A stretch of DNA of 64,000 nucleotides from Physcomitrium patens (GCF_000002425.4 NC_037257.1:11470627-11534626); one strand, 5' to 3'; counted from the stretch's first letter, positions 10,641-25,000 are shown. The notes: generated from the sequence alone by a model not told the origin. A program made the numbers and translations.

Positions 10641-13171
10641 GCAACTTCACAAGTGCGATCTCTCAGGAACAGGGCACCCTGATCAAGACACACTGCAGAA
10701 GCATCAGAGTGTAAAAATGGCCAGGAGGCGGATCACAGTCAAAGATCCACAACGATCTGAGGAACATCTCCAAGTCTTGTACTTCACCTGGGCATGCACT
10801 TATACTAATGCCTGGGGACAGGATCTGGAGCCCAGTGGCAGCATGGCCGATCCCCCCTCATCATGAACAAGGGCCCGTGAACCCAATCCAAACCACAAAA
10901 AGAAATTTCTGCGCACTTCTCACGCACGGAACTCGACAGTTTTCAGGACATTGTGATTCGAAGTTATCAACAGACTCGGGAAGAACGGAAAGAAATTTGT
11001 ACAGTGGCGGGGCCGGCTGCCGCTCGGCCTTGCACGCTTGGCAGCGCAATCGCGATTGTTGGCTCCACCAGCCAGTATGGCGAGACATGACCTTATGGGC
11101 AGTTGTTGTGACTTCTAGTTGCAAGGTGCCATGATGTGTCCAGTCACCACCAACCCGCTTCCCCTTCCGTCCTTCCTTGCCCTCTTCTTCCGTCTTTTTG
11201 CAGCCCCTTCGAGCAATTTGAAGCACACTCTTTCACACGTGGCCCTGCGAGATGCGCCACCGATTCCTCTGAGCCCCCAAAAATAATATCCTTAAATATC
11301 CCAAAAACCTGTCATGCAATTGCGTTTGACTACTTGCGGTACTGTTTTGCTGGTAGCACCAGCAACACCTGGCGTCGTTTTTTCGTCTCGAGAACCTAGC
11401 CCTCAAGTTGCGCAACTTCCGACGCTAATTCAGTCAAGACTCGAAACCCCCCGCCGGTTTACTGTACTAAAAGAATGCGCGGCGTGGAAAGGTAACTGAC
11501 CGAATCCTTATCCAAACGACCTGACAACTGATGCGTGTGGCAGAGCTCTCCATGTGGAAATTGATTGCCAATCGATTGCGCTCTACTTGTCACCTGTGTG
11601 TCCAACGCATGCAATGTGAATCATTTGCACACCTCATCCGGGGGTGGTGCTCCTATACCCCCAACCATCTCCCCTAGACTACCTCCTATGCATATGACAA
11701 CGATCAAGATGTCCGGCGGCTCGTGCGGAATCTACCACCGCACCTCTTCCGCTCGGCTCTGTAGGTTGCGACCGTCCACCCTAAACTTGTCTGAGAAATG
11801 TCTTCTTCCACATTCTCCTGTGCTTTGGGCAAGGAAATTGGGGCTCTTAATTTCCGAAATTATTGCCCCTACCCAGCGCGGCGGTCTTGTTATTGATCTC
11901 GGTCACTGTACTTCAAGGTTAGTTTCATTAACACCTCGCGGAGATTGCCGCTGTCATGGTTCACATTTCGATGAAGCGTGTCGTTCCCTAGTGTCCCAAA
12001 GCCGCCCTGCTCCGGAGGGTCACCGTAGCTCTTGCCAGAATGAATATCCTTGCGTCATTTTCAGCGTAACCCAACATTTTTGAACGCAAATCAATGGAAA
12101 AAACGCGTTCACATCCCACTTGCTGGAGCCGAACTTTTTTTCATTTTCGATGCATTGACATGGCAAAATGAAAACGTTCCCTTCACAAAATAAAAACGAG
12201 GTCGTACCTCCGCTATTTTTAGCTAGACAATGCACAAGCCACCTTAGCAGCCCGAAGATATCGACGGCAGCTCAACTGTTGTCGCAGAGAACTCCAGTAA
12301 TGTAAAGCCACTGTTTCTTTCCATTTGATTTCTATTTTAAGCGTTTCGGTTATGGAACTTGTGGGGCCAGTAAGTGAAAGATTGAAACTGGGTCTTCTGC
12401 CACAACTGTAACGGACTGAGAGAATCAGCCAGTTCAGCATGTGCTGAGTTTAATTCATCAGATCTTTGCTGCTTCACCGCTTGAGCTTGGGGTGCGCCAA
12501 AACTCCGTAAACTTCCATGTCTACTTCCGCCATGCGGTTCTGTAGCCCCATATCTGGCTACAGAACCGTTCAAAATTTCGTGCAACGCAGGAAACATGAG
12601 CAATGTCACGTGAAGAAGATGGAAACTGCTGTCTAAACGACTTTTTTTTACTTATGCAGACAAAACAACGAAGAAGACAGTTGTAGAAGCAGTTGATAGA
12701 TGGACATGGTGTACGTGTGAAATCAAGCATGGCTACAGTACATCATGTTCGAGTTTTCTTATAATAGCCACCAACAAATAAAAGTTCTCCAGAACACTTA
12801 ACAATACATCGAATATAGTACTGTAAAAACTACCAGGAGCACAACCTTTGTCGTATCTACACAATCCTCGGCGATTAAGGCACGTCTCCACATCAGTGGC
12901 TCCCTGTCCTGTAGCTTTTTTGTCACCGCTCTCTCTCTCTCTCTCTCTCAAAACTACAGGGATGCCAACATGTATTGAGAAAAGCCTTCTACCTGTTACA
13001 AACGATTTTATTACACTACTCTGAGAAGTAGGAGGCATTAATCCTTTTAAGAATTAACCACATTGAAATGCCAGGAACCTTTCAGAAACGAGAATTGGGC
13101 TGCTGTGTGCCTGGATAGTTGAGAATGTCAGCTTTCAACGTCCGAAATTTTGTCTGTCTTTTTACAGTGAG
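10641..13171. other. Trehalase promoter side and PH1 3' flank
   Basis: No supported gene. Both neighbours are on the minus strand, so this holds the trehalase promoter (low-coordinate side) and the PH1 3' UTR (high-coordinate side). A (TC)n tract lies at about 12929-12949. The longest frame, 11565-12083 plus, has no recognisable domain and an unlikely composition. Confidence 0.5.
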
Positions 13172-16100
13172 TCACTCACGTCCAGTACCACCAGATTGCT
13201 TGCTGTCGTAGTCCAACACCTCATCGTCAGTTACAGACTTGGAATGGCGGACAATAGAGCGGCCAATAGCATTAATCCAGTCCTCCTTTTCCTGCATCTC
13301 GACATCAGTTACAAACTGGGTCATTAGAGTACAGTACAGGCTTGCCAACACTGAGGTGGAACAGGACATAATGAAACAGTGAGCAAAACGTTGATAATGC
13401 TGACGTTGATAAGAGCTTCTACGTATGAAGGATTGGATCAACTGAGTGCCCTTCGAGCTTGTAGGATCAATTATATATGGAATGGTTTACTAATTCAAGC
13501 CAGAAATGATAGAATCGAGGCACTTCAGACCAGGGTTGCATTAGTCACAGTGCACGAGAAATCAAGGTGCTCAGTTCTTAATGCTGAATGGAAGCTTAAC
13601 CCCTTAGACTCGTAAGATCATCCAATCTGAGACTTCGACTGTAGTCGTCGCCAATCTTATATCAGATTGACGATTGAAGTCTTCAAACACAAGAGACAAA
13701 CGAGCACTAGAGTAGGGATGAGAATCCACTGGAGCAAACGAGTCCCCAGTGGTGGCTTGATCATATCCGCTCCTAAGACGATCCAGCGTAATATGGACGG
13801 TAAGACAAAATGTACCATATCCACACTCTCATGCTCGCCTTAGTCAGAGCTTAGGTAGTCTTGTTTACTCGAAATACTTCTCCACCATCAATGCGACGGG
13901 TATACCCCAGTTGCTTAAAAAATAAATAAGTAAAGAAACAAGAGACAATACTATCATCGTCAAGATCCCAGAACAGAATGAGCAGAGAACGTTTTCGAAA
14001 AGACAAATTTTAGGCTGCGCAATTACGTATTAAAAATTTCCGCGCACTCTAGTTAAGACAACCAGATCCCCGGGATCAATTCGGAATCTTTGTAGAAAAA
14101 AGGTTATTAATAACTCTTACATTATACGGTGTTATTTTCAGCTTCCGCTAATTGTGTCGCGTGTGACATGATCCTTAACATTTCGACACTGTATTAGAAC
14201 TCCAGTCATACGTATGTTCACCATCACAAACAACCTTGATATTGCTTTTGATATGGTTCGTAACTTGGTGACAAGTTGGGATTCATGCCCAATGGTTTAA
14301 GGCTTTTGAACCACCAAGGCGAACGCTATTGAGTTAAGAGGCTTCATTGCACGGTTTAACTAATATTTGGTTAGGTGATTGGTATATTTCTGGGGTGTTC
14401 TTGGGTGCATTTTCTCATCCTAACGAACGCTTGTAACAATAAGGCCACATCTCTTAAAACTTATTTGAACGCCATCGATTTGATGAACGTTGGTGCGATA
14501 CGCTGCGAGTGGCCATGATGACGGGTTGGCAGAAAGGATAAAATTAACAGATGGAGAGGTCTGTTTGATTATCGAAAGGAATGAGGATAATTAGACATGG
14601 ACCCATAAATACGCAGAAAAATCACGAATAAAAGGGCCTGCTTCACTGGAATATACACATCATGTACAATCATCCAAAATAATCCGAGCGCCAGCACATC
14701 CCCTGAACAAGAGCGAAAGAGCTGCAACGAAAGACTTACCTTGTCAGTGTCCGCAATAAAGTACATTGTATCCCTATTCGTGGAGAGCTCAAACGCAAAC
14801 TGTTTATTCAGCACATCCTCAGCACCCTTGACCGTCAAACAGCTGCTCACTGGAATAACTCCTCTTGATTTAGAGAACTGCACAAATTTTTTTTGGATAA
14901 TGTCAAAATGAAACTCGCATACTCCAGTGCATGTACAGAATTTCTCTGCTTTTTGCAAACAGCAGCGTGTCACAGAAGTTAGATTAGATGATTACAGGAG
15001 TTAGCTGCGGCTCTTTGAACCAGAAAATGCGACCTTGCTTCAAAACAAACCATCTCCTGCGCCATGTTTTTATGAACTCCCCTGCAATTCAAACAATCCA
15101 TTACATATAAGTGATAGTCTTCGATTGAAAAGAAAACAAAATGTACCAGTGCTCTTTGGCACATGTGCAAAGGAGTGGAATGGCATGCAGAGTACTAAAA
15201 ATGAGAAACTGACCCTGCTTCATCAGCCAACCACTTCGTTCTGGGTTCTTCCAAAATTCAATCTGCAAAAGCAAGAAAAATCATAACAAAGGCCTCATCA
15301 AATCATTTCTGAACTCCGCGTCTCCATCTTCTTTACATTTGCGCCAATAAAACAGATTATCAACTGAGAATAAGTCTCTCTTTCTGGGCTCATTGACCAG
15401 CATGATTTTGGACTTCAATGGGGTTCAACTAAGCTTGTGTAGTCATGTTTCCAACTACCAACACGACCTCATTACTAAGTACAGCAAGGTAGAATTCCTT
15501 CATAAAACGGAAGAAGTCGGAGAAAATAAAGGCACAAATCATGAAAACTCTGAAGATCATAACGATTTTCGCAACCCACTAATCAATACCTTCTTCGTAC
15601 AACTAGGAAACGAAAATCGTCACAATCAATTTAAGGCTTAGGCCCTGAATAATACCAGAGATGAAAAAATGAGACGCTTTCATCGGACCCTGCTAATCAT
15701 TAGAAGAACATTAAGAGAAATCTAACGCGAAACACGTATAGACGTACTTCGAACACCTGATAGCGACACAACAAGGTTCCCACTCTCCAGAATCCAACTT
15801 CACTAAGTGCTCGAAATTACACAAAAAAAGGGGAAAACAGACAAAATAAAACGTTAGAAATTGAAATTGAAAATCACAACCAAAACAATAAAAAATTCAA
15901 CTGATGGATCGAATGATTCCCAAAAGACCTACCAGGACATGATTGCTAATTCACCCAATTAGAGAGCCACTTAAGCATCCAAAGCCCTCAAAGCTTACAA
16001 GCGTTTCACCGCAAAATAGAAACCCTAACAGAACACAACAGCAGAGCCAGCAATTCACCCATCCTCTTTCACGCTGAGAAACATAAAAAACGTTCCGTGT

Positions 16101-16182
16101 CCAGAAACAAAGGACAGAGGAGAAGCACCTTACTCTCCGGCTCCGTGGTCTTCCCCACGAAGTAACTGATAATACTCTCCAT
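13172..16182 (-). CDS. PH1: PH-domain protein, plant PH1 type
   Basis: A small single-PH-domain protein. Plant PH1 proteins bind phosphoinositides and act in endosomal traffic (family knowledge). Exons on the minus strand: first from ATG 16182 to about 16129-16134, then 15262-15214, 15081-14996, 14877-14740 and 13291-13172. The last four join in phase. Visible PH features: FWKNPERSGWLMKQG (first strand), EFIKTWRRRWFVLKQG (basic phosphoinositide-contact loop), SRGVIPVSSCL, FELSTNRDTMYFIAD and the terminal helix EKEDWINAIGRSIV with its conserved Trp. The tail reads SVTDDEVLDYDSKQ. The product is about 148 residues, close to the usual length near 145. The first junction is uncertain. The strongest donor (A/GTAAGG at 16133) is out of phase with the exon at 15262. 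A donor five bases on (AAG/GTGCTT) is in phase. An unseen microexon is the alternative. Confidence 0.9.
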
Positions 16183-17060
16183 TAATTAAACTTCCAGCAA
16201 CACTCCCAACCCACGTCGACTCGAACACTCCGCCCACAAAACTCCCCAACAACAACAACATCAACAACAACAATCCTCCCCTGCCGAATCACCGTGGCAT
16301 TGCGCCATGTGCCACACTTCCACACTCAAAACCCAAACGAAGAATAGAGCTCTCCATCTAACGAGCTTACCCTTCTCCTTTTCCTATGGACCCAAGTCAC
16401 CTTATAAAAACTACACTCTCCCTCTAAAATCAAAGTCGATGCAGGCTTCGAGAAATCACAGAAGACCACACAAACGGGAAGAGGCGAACGAACTATGACT
16501 GAGGATTGTTACATAACGGAGATGGAAACGCAATTGCAGCAGAGAGCAGGAATTGTGCTGTGACTGTGCATGTGCAGAGAACTGTGCGATAAATTTTTGG
16601 GTGTGGTCAGCATCCGACGGCTCCGACACCGCGTTTCGCTTCGCCAATGATCCACTCCTTCCTTCCTTCCTTCGTTCGTTCGTTACTTCCTCCAAAACAA
16701 ACCCACAAAACTACTACAACTACTACTACTTCAGTCGCCGTTTCGGAAATTTTCCGTCGTCGTCGGTATTTATTTGCGTAGTCAGCATTTAAGTGAGCGA
16801 GCGATCGAGCTTCGTCGTTTTGAATAATGTGCGTCAACCGACATTCTGGTCCCATTCGGTGGAAATAGATGAACAGAAATATTTTTCATCCATTAGATGT
16901 TTCATTCGTCTTAACTGTCGTCAGTTCATTTGCTTATTCATCCACATGGAGTATGCATTTTTCGCTCTTTGGACTGCAACCTTGGACGAGGGATGATAAA
17001 TTTTGGCTGTTTGTGTTTCTTGTGACCATGAATGTGAGCCTTTTTAAAGGATTTTAAGAT
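16183..17060. other. PH1 upstream region
   Basis: GC-moderate sequence upstream of PH1. It contains a plus-strand TATA-like CTTATAAAAAC at about 16399, short GTT/CTT-type repeats near 16660-16690, and several short overlapping frames on both strands with low-complexity translations. I see no recognisable gene. A divergent non-coding transcript is possible but unsupported. Confidence 0.4.
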
Positions 17061-17465
17061 TTATCTATTATTTTATGAATATGTTTATATATATACATAT
17101 ATATAGATGTATAGATAAATTATCTAGTGATATACACATGAGTATAAACATTGAAATGAGTGTTTATATGATCATGTGAATATAATTTAATTTAAAAGAT
17201 AATTTAATTTTAATTTTAATTTTTTTTTAAGATGTATTGTATGATTGATTGGTGATACTAGGTTGTTTCTGTTTGGTGGATGATGATATTTGAGACACAT
17301 ATTATGAATAATTTTTATGCATTAACTTTAGCTTTGGATATAAAGTTGATGTTATATTTTAGTGCACATTTTATTTTTATTATGAAATGTTATCATAAGT
17401 GTTATATTTTAAGTGATGACATACTTGATTATATTTAAAAACATATATAAAATTTAAAATATTGA

Positions 17466-17506
<41 letters not shown>

Positions 17507-19965
17507 CAAATATATGCATAGCAAGGTTTTGATCATTTACTAAGAATTAAACAATTAAAAATAAGAAAAAAAATAATAAAAAGAAAAATGGAACTTCATA
17601 TGTATATATATATATATATAGATAAAAACATGCATGAACACATTCTATATGTGTGTCTCTTAGTTGATAAATCATTACGTCTTACTTATCATAATAAATA
17701 TTTTACTTTTAATACTACTGCACTAACATATACACCAGATACAAAAAATAAAATATTAGGTGATCAAATAAATCAGATAAATTTTTTTAAGTAATGAATA
17801 TGAGGAATGTTAAGAAGCTTATAAAATTAAAAATTTTAATCATAAAAGAAAATATTGATAAGATTTAAGGTAGCTTTAATTTAGTCTATACCTCTGCTAA
17901 TCCAAAAACAATTTGATAGATATACAAAATTTATCATGTACTAAAATCTTGCGTATTACATGAATTGGTTGGAATATTAATAATTTTAGAAATAATTGTT
18001 TCAATATTTATATTTTTCCGGAACCGAATACATTTTTAAATGTAAAAAGGTTCTCACAATCGAAACAAAAGACCTATATTTACACATGTAAAAATCTGTA
18101 ATTAAAAAATGCTGTTCCGAGAGATTTTAGCCAAAACCAAGCAAGAAATTAAAGACACATGTTGATACTTCAATCACAATCATCAAACATAACACAAAGA
18201 AACCAAGCAGCAATGGCTAAAAAGAACCATGTTAAAAAAGAACATAAGAATTGAATGATAATTGTCTAGGTACAAAAATACTTCCAAAATATATAATAGA
18301 TTTAATTAAAATATATATTTAAATATATAATAGATTTAATTTTCATTAAATTTTATATAATATAATTTTTATTAAATTAAATATATAATATAGATTTAAT
18401 TTAAATATATATTTTTAAAAATTTAAACATTTCTTCTACATTTCTACAATGATGTTTCAATTGCCACCAATTATCTAAGAAATATCTTTTTTTTGAAATA
18501 TTATAAAATTTTTCATTTTTTTCTGAATTCTAAGAAAGTTGTTTAAAGAATAAATGTTCTTTACATCAATTTTGTATCTTATGAAAAATATTTAAATAAT
18601 ATTTTAGATAATCTGAAATATCCAATAAATTAACAAGAAACAAATGCATAATAATATAAAAAAATTATAATATTCTACCAAATCCTATTTCATTATGATT
18701 TTTCAACAAAACCCTAGTATCTTTTTTAAAACACAAAAATTTGTATCCACATTTATCAACTCGTTTTTTTACTACAAAGTGTAAGAATTTGTAACATTAA
18801 TATAGAACATCTATTTCATAGGCTATTCAAACAATCATAAAACTTAAATAGTTTGGTAAGATTATTTAGATTCTAAAATTTATAAAATATAATATTTTTT
18901 TTAAATTTTAGATAAGATATTAAAATAAAATAAATATCTTTTGTATGGAAAGAAGTTATCAATGTGACATTGTACATTGAAAATCATTAAACTTTCTACA
19001 TCTTTCTAAAAATTAGAAGTGACTAAAAGACTTTTTTTTTCATCTTCTAATTTGAGATTACAATTAAAGACCAATTTTAAAGTTGGAATGTAGAGATAAA
19101 TAAAATACTAAGCTATTATTTAAGTAGGATTTTTGTTTATAAATAGTTAATATAAGGTAGAGATTTAAATAGAAGATCATTTCATATTCTTTGTTAGTTC
19201 TAAAAATGATGATATGAGAATTCATTAGATTATTTTTTTAATCTACAAAAATAAACACGTATTTCTATCTTATGAATATTAAAAGTATATGAAATTTATT
19301 ATTATTATTTATTTATTAATTATTAATTATTGATATTAATCTGATTTTTTATGTATAGGAATGGTTTGATAGTATCAAAGGTGGTTATAAAATAGAGACT
19401 ATTATTGTTTACAAAACGTATCTTTGATTATTAGCAAAACTACCTCATGGGACTAATAAATTTTAAAATTATTAATAAGATCTTTTATATTCAGTCTTTG
19501 CATCAATTTTAGTTGTGAATAAGACTACTTCTTATTGGTTGAAATTTTTCTCTAAACTCCATCATTTTTATTTTTTTATTTTTTTATTTTTTTCTTTGAG
19601 ATGTCAAGTTTCAATCTTCCTACCATATTCACATATCTAAACTATTTTTTATTTATTTTTGCTTAGAACTGTATTAAGGTGATATGACAAGTGAACAAAA
19701 CTTTGACCTACTTTGTCTTAATTTTTTTGGTTATTTTTGTTGTTAGATCATTGGAAACTTTGACTTAGTCTTTAGTATGGATTTAATTCAATTTGCACAA
19801 AAGTTGTTCTAATAGAGCTATCATGTCTATTATTAATATTTCCTTTAATTATTGAAATTTGAATATTATTAGAGATGGAATTCCTTAATGTTAATGTCAT
19901 GGTTCACATTTCTAATTTGATCAATTTTAAAACAATTTTCTATCTTATAAAACATAATTTCCATA
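17061..19965. other. AT-rich spacer
   Basis: Very AT-rich sequence with a pure (TA)n run at about 17468-17500 and another near 17605-17620. No domain-bearing frame was found. The sharp fall in GC just after 17060 marks the edge of the gene-like segment. Confidence 0.6.
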
Positions 19966-20472
19966 ATTCTATGGTATATGACTTCATTTTTAAAAATATT
20001 ATCCTAATTTCAATCCCTACTATTCCTTGACTTAACTTCTTCTATAACTTCTAAGTCATATAAAAACTTGCTTTGATTTCATAATGACTTACAAAAATAA
20101 ATTCTTTCCAATTTTTATAGACCTCATTTATTGACATAAGAAATATTATACCAATTTATAAAAAATCTTCAAATCTATGTATATAGTTATTTTTAGGATT
20201 CTAGATCTCAATCACTAAATAATTATTAGAAAAAATTAAATTTTATTTAAATCCAACAATAAATTGTCTAAATCACAATGCACATGAAAAAATTTAAACA
20301 ATGACTTGTTGTGTTGCAAAAGATATATCACATTTATTAATGGATGGAATTTTTTAATAAATAACATGTGTGAAGAGTTGCCATGTGGGACTCAAATCCT
20401 AAGAAAAACTTAGTTTGAAAAGTCCATGTTGGATGAATAGGCTGAGCTAGACCAAAGCTTAGCATATTCATC
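19966..20472 (+). repeat. Decayed copy of the LTD upstream sequence
   Basis: This roughly 507-bp segment aligns nearly end to end, same orientation, with 51004-51512 just upstream of the LTD gene. Shared landmarks include TATATGACT at the left, the AATAATTATTAG and TTGTCTAAATCACAAT blocks, GTTGTGTTGC/GCTGTGTTGC and GGATGAATA near the right. In the GC-rich right end the differences are mostly C-to-T or G-to-A in this copy: the LTD-side CCACGTCGGATGAATA reads CCATGTTGGATGAATA here. Similarity is lost outside these limits. It contains no LTD coding sequence. Confidence 0.8.
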
Positions 20473-20950
20473 TTTTATTTGTTTTAGACATTAATTATAG
20501 AAATTATAGAATTATGGAAATTAAAGTCTTTAAATTTTCTATCTTATTCTAAAATGTAACTTATATAATTTGAATATAAATCTTAATTAATCCAATTCTA
20601 TCATATGCATTTTGATTCTATATAGAATTAAGATTAAAATTAAGATTTTAAGATGAAAATATATATAATTTATAAAATATTCTATATAATAATAATTTTT
20701 CTTCTTTATTATGACTATTAAATAAAATTTTAAACAAACTATCTTTTATTTAGGTTTTTGCCTTACATATTGATACTCTCTATAAAAGATTTTGTTCCAA
20801 CAAAAAAAGTTGTTTTAACATGAATTTTTCATAATTATATTTATTTTAAAATGTTAAAATACCTTAGACTTTTACTAAATCTACCTACTTGTTTAAAACA
20901 TCATTGCATCTATATTCTTTGTTTCTTCCATTTCCAATTCTCCACCATTG
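20473..20950. other. AT-rich spacer
   Basis: About 480 bp of AT-rich sequence between the LTD-like segment and the first family-1 LTR. Nothing recognisable was seen. Confidence 0.5.
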
Positions 20951-21478
20951 TTCTTAGCCCTTGTTTTTGTCAAGGACTTGAATCTTAAAGAAAGAAATCC
21001 TTAATACACTCTTATGTCACTCAAAAGAACTAAAAAGTCACTCAAAGATGATATAATATTAAACTAAAATGGCTATTACTAAAGACAAGAAGACTTGAAA
21101 GTCTTAAATCTAGATTAAGGAATAGAAAGGCATTGACAATAGTAAAGAAGACTTTACTCTTGCCTCTATATATACTCTTAACTAGGAACTATATAGTACT
21201 ATTTTATAAGTCCTCCAAAATGTGTTGACTTTGTAAGACACATATCTTAACTTACAAAGGAAGTTTTTTATATGTATGCTATATAATTAGCTTATTCTGT
21301 AAGCTATCAATACATGATTAACTTATTGACCAAGTTTATGAAGTACACATGTAAAGTCAAAGTATTGTCTATAAAGCTTCTCAGAAGCTTCTCTAGTAAA
21401 TATTATGAAATAAATTTATTTTTATGTAATTCTATTTAAACATATAGATAAATATTAGAATAAATATGTATTTCTCCT
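20951..21478 (-). repeat. 3' LTR of element A
   Basis: Family-1 LTR, minus orientation. Matches the LTR at 45192-45718 in reverse complement, including the variant end that reads (plus sense) TGTATTGAGGATT...CCTTGACA. Its U5 end differs from that of the 5' LTR at 26815-27390, which has the other variant (TTGTCATATTTCTTTGA type). The two LTRs of this element are therefore not a simple identical pair. Confidence 0.75.
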
Positions 21479-22099
21479 TCTAAGGACGAATTTCAGAAGG
21501 AGCGATCATCATATATTGAAAAAATCCAAGATGCGGTGAATTATATTTGCCACATACTTTGATCTTTATTTTCTTTGAAGATGGTTGATAGGTTTTTTCA
21601 GCCATCAATAGTTTTTTATACCAAAGAAAGAAGACCCCTCTCTTATTTGATTGTTGTTGAGGCCTTTGTAATTCTTTTTAAATAAAACATTTAAAACATT
21701 GTTAGGAATTGTTTCAACTCCTAATAAAATCATCAAACATCGAAAGTTTTTCAAAGATTGTGATACCAAAAATGTGGTATCTTGTCATCTATTCAATGAA
21801 AGATGTGTTGTTCTTGAGGATCTTTATCTCAATTACATCACCTTGAAGGTTGTGACAATCACAATATTTTGTCTAATAAGTTAGTAAGCAATAGTTCTTG
21901 AGTTGAATTTGCTAGTTATTGATTCTCCATCTCTTTAGCTTTAAAAATGCACAAAGTACCAAACAAGATTAAAAAGTAAAATGCTATCTTTTTTAGATCT
22001 TTGTTCTTTTATAGCAAAGATTTGTTATTCTTCAGCTTAGTTTTAACGGATATTGTCAATGAAAAACTTCAATCTTTTTTATTGTATTTGTAAGATCTT

Positions 22100-25000
22100 T
22101 GGGTGGCTTCAATATATATTATTAATATCATATCTATGCTAATGAACAAGATATTCTAATCTATTTTGGTGCCGCCTTCAATCTAAGACTTCTTCTACTT
22201 CAAACTTTTGATTATTATCCACTTTTATAGAAAGAAGTAGCATTTATCTTCTTCTCAAAATATTCATTGTCTTATATGACTCAAAATGGGACACATGGAA
22301 TAATAGATGGATCTTCATAGACTCTAGTAGATGTAATCAATAAGCAACAAGATTGACTTGTTTACTAATAGAAAAAGGTGTAAGTCTACCATAGTCTAAC
22401 TTATGACAAAGATGAGTAGTCTTGATATTACATCAAAGTAGCCATATCTTGTCACCCATGTTAAATTATGGTTGTTCCTTGCAATAGGCACCCTCATTGA
22501 TCTTTTGTCATTCTTGAGCTTCTTTTAACTATGCCTTCATTGTTGTATGTAGCTTTAATAAATAATTTGCCAAATCTTTTGCCAAATGATAATCAACTTT
22601 TGAAAAGTCAAAAGTATCAAGTTGTTGATGATAACGATAAATGAAAAAAAAAAAAAATATTAAATAGAAAAATATATCAAATTATTATATGCAAACTTTT
22701 TCAATTGTAAAAGAGTTGTCCAATCATCTTAATGATGATTAATGGTATACTTCAAATATTGCTCCAGAACTTAATTCATTCATTTTGTTTGCTTTTTAGT
22801 TTAATGATGAAAAGCCAAAGAGAGCTTTACATCCACCTTTAAAATCTTAAAAAGAATTCTCTATAATCTAAATATAAATTGAATTTTCATATTTAATACA
22901 ATATCTTTTGACAATCTATGATAGTAATAGATATTATTTAAAAAAAGCTCATCTATTTCTTTACATATGATAGATTTTGTATATGATACAAAATATGCCA
23001 TCTTAAGAAAAACAATCTTCTATTATGAATATAAAATCATATAAATTAGAGATTAAAATTTTTATAATAAAATCTATAGAAACAGAAGTCTATAGTTGTT
23101 TTAGAATAGGTAATAACTAAAGAAATTTATAAAATTAATAATGAGGAGTTTTGAATCTTAAAAAAATATTACATGATTGTGTAAAGTCTTTAATTACTTT
23201 TTACATTTGAGGCTACAAAGAATCTCTTGATATTAACTTTAAAGTTTTATTGTAATCAAAATGTACAATTATTGAAAAGTCATGATAAGCTTAAAGAATA
23301 TGTAATTGCACTTTACCTTTTGGAATGTATAATCATCTTTCAAAGCAAAGTAGATTATTTTTAAATTTGAAATTAGAAGTATCATGAGACTTGAAAGAAT
23401 TATCCTTAATATCATGAATAAGAGGATCAGAAGAGATATTTGATTGAATTTACTTGATAAAGATTGAATCAACAATCAATGTTGATTTTATTGCTCTAAG
23501 ATGAAAATACTTTGGCTTCAATAGAATTTATTCTTTGTTGATCAAGAATTGCATCTCCTACTTTTGATACAAGGTAAGAATGTCTTGGAAAAGGTTTATG
23601 ATAAACCTTGTTGTTTTTCAGATCTATAGGTGATTTTGAAATCAAATATCAATAAAGACATACTCCAACAAGCTTGGTGATGATTCAAAATACATGTTTA
23701 TATAAAGTACTTAAGATTCTTGTGATTTGTATATACAATAATTGGACTAGAAGCGCCTTCTAAATAATAATTTTATTCTTGAAATGAATCCACAATTGCA
23801 AAAAGCTCTTTGTCATGGATCTTACAGTTAATTTCAACTGTTGAAATTTTTTTAGAATAGAAATCAATTAAATGGAGCTTATCATCTGCTCTCATTTGTG
23901 ATAAAATAATATCTATAGTAAAGGCCAATGCTTCTATTTCCATGAAGAATGCCTTAGAAAAATCAATACAATACAAAATTTGTACAAAAATAAATATTAT
24001 CTTCAAGGCTTGAAAAGATGTTTTTGCTTCTTTGCTCTACTCAAGTTAGTCTTTACATGTTAGACATGTAAAAAGAGCAACAAATTAAAAGAAGTTCTTG
24101 ATGAAGATTTGATATTAATTGATAATTTTTAAAAAATATTGCACATCTTTGATTGTTTTTGAGACCTTCCAATTCATGATAATCTAGACCTTCTTAAGAT
24201 CTATCATTAATCCTTTGTTGGAAATGATGTATCTTATAAGATCAACTTGAATAGTATGGAATAAATACTTTTTCATCTTTATATATAATCTTGCATGTCT
24301 AAATTTTTGAAATATATTACAAATATAAAATTCATATTCTTCTATATTCTTAGAATAGATTAAAATATTATCTAAATAATAGACAACAAAATCATCAAAA
24401 AACTCACGATAGACATCATTTATGAGATATTAAAAAGTAGCTGATGTATTTGTGAATCCAAAAGATATGACATTATATTCAAAATATCTATATTTAGTTC
24501 AAAAATCAATCTTTCATTCATCTCTTTTTTTAATATGAACTAGGTTATATGCTCCTCGTAGATTTATTTTTATGTAGATCTTTCCTTGATTGAGTTGGTT
24601 AATAAGTTCTAAAATCAAAAATAGGGAATATTCATTCTTAATAGTGATCTTATTAAGTCTTTCATAATCTATGCATATCCAATAAGATCCATCTTTTTTC
24701 TTCACAAATAAAATAAGAATTCATGTTGGAGATTTCAAATGGCATATGAAGTTCTTAGCAAAATTCTTATTAATATATTCTTTTAGTGTAGCCAATTCAT
24801 TTTGCAATAAGTTGTAGATTGGTCCAAATGGTGGTTTAGCTCCTTATAGATTAATTGAACAATCATAAGATCGATGCTCCAAAAGAATATTTGTATTTTT
24901 TTTTTTTTTCAAAAATATCTTAAAAATCTTGATATTAGGAAGGAATACCACTTAATGTCTTCTTACCATCAAAAATAGGTGTACCATATATAATAAAAGA

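Noticed and set aside
11565..12083. A 172-codon plus-strand open frame between trehalase and PH1
   Set aside because: No recognisable domain, irregular composition with many Cys, Ser, Pro and Arg, no splice or neighbour support. It lies in what should be promoter and 3' flank.
15650..16010. Candidate PH1 microexons after AG sites in intron 1
   Set aside because: Several AG...GT pairs were tried. Those examined gave the wrong phase or a poor donor, so none is asserted.
17588..17794. Short frames over TA microsatellites (also near 58658 and 63061)
   Set aside because: They consist largely of alternating Tyr and Ile from (TA)n and have no coding character.
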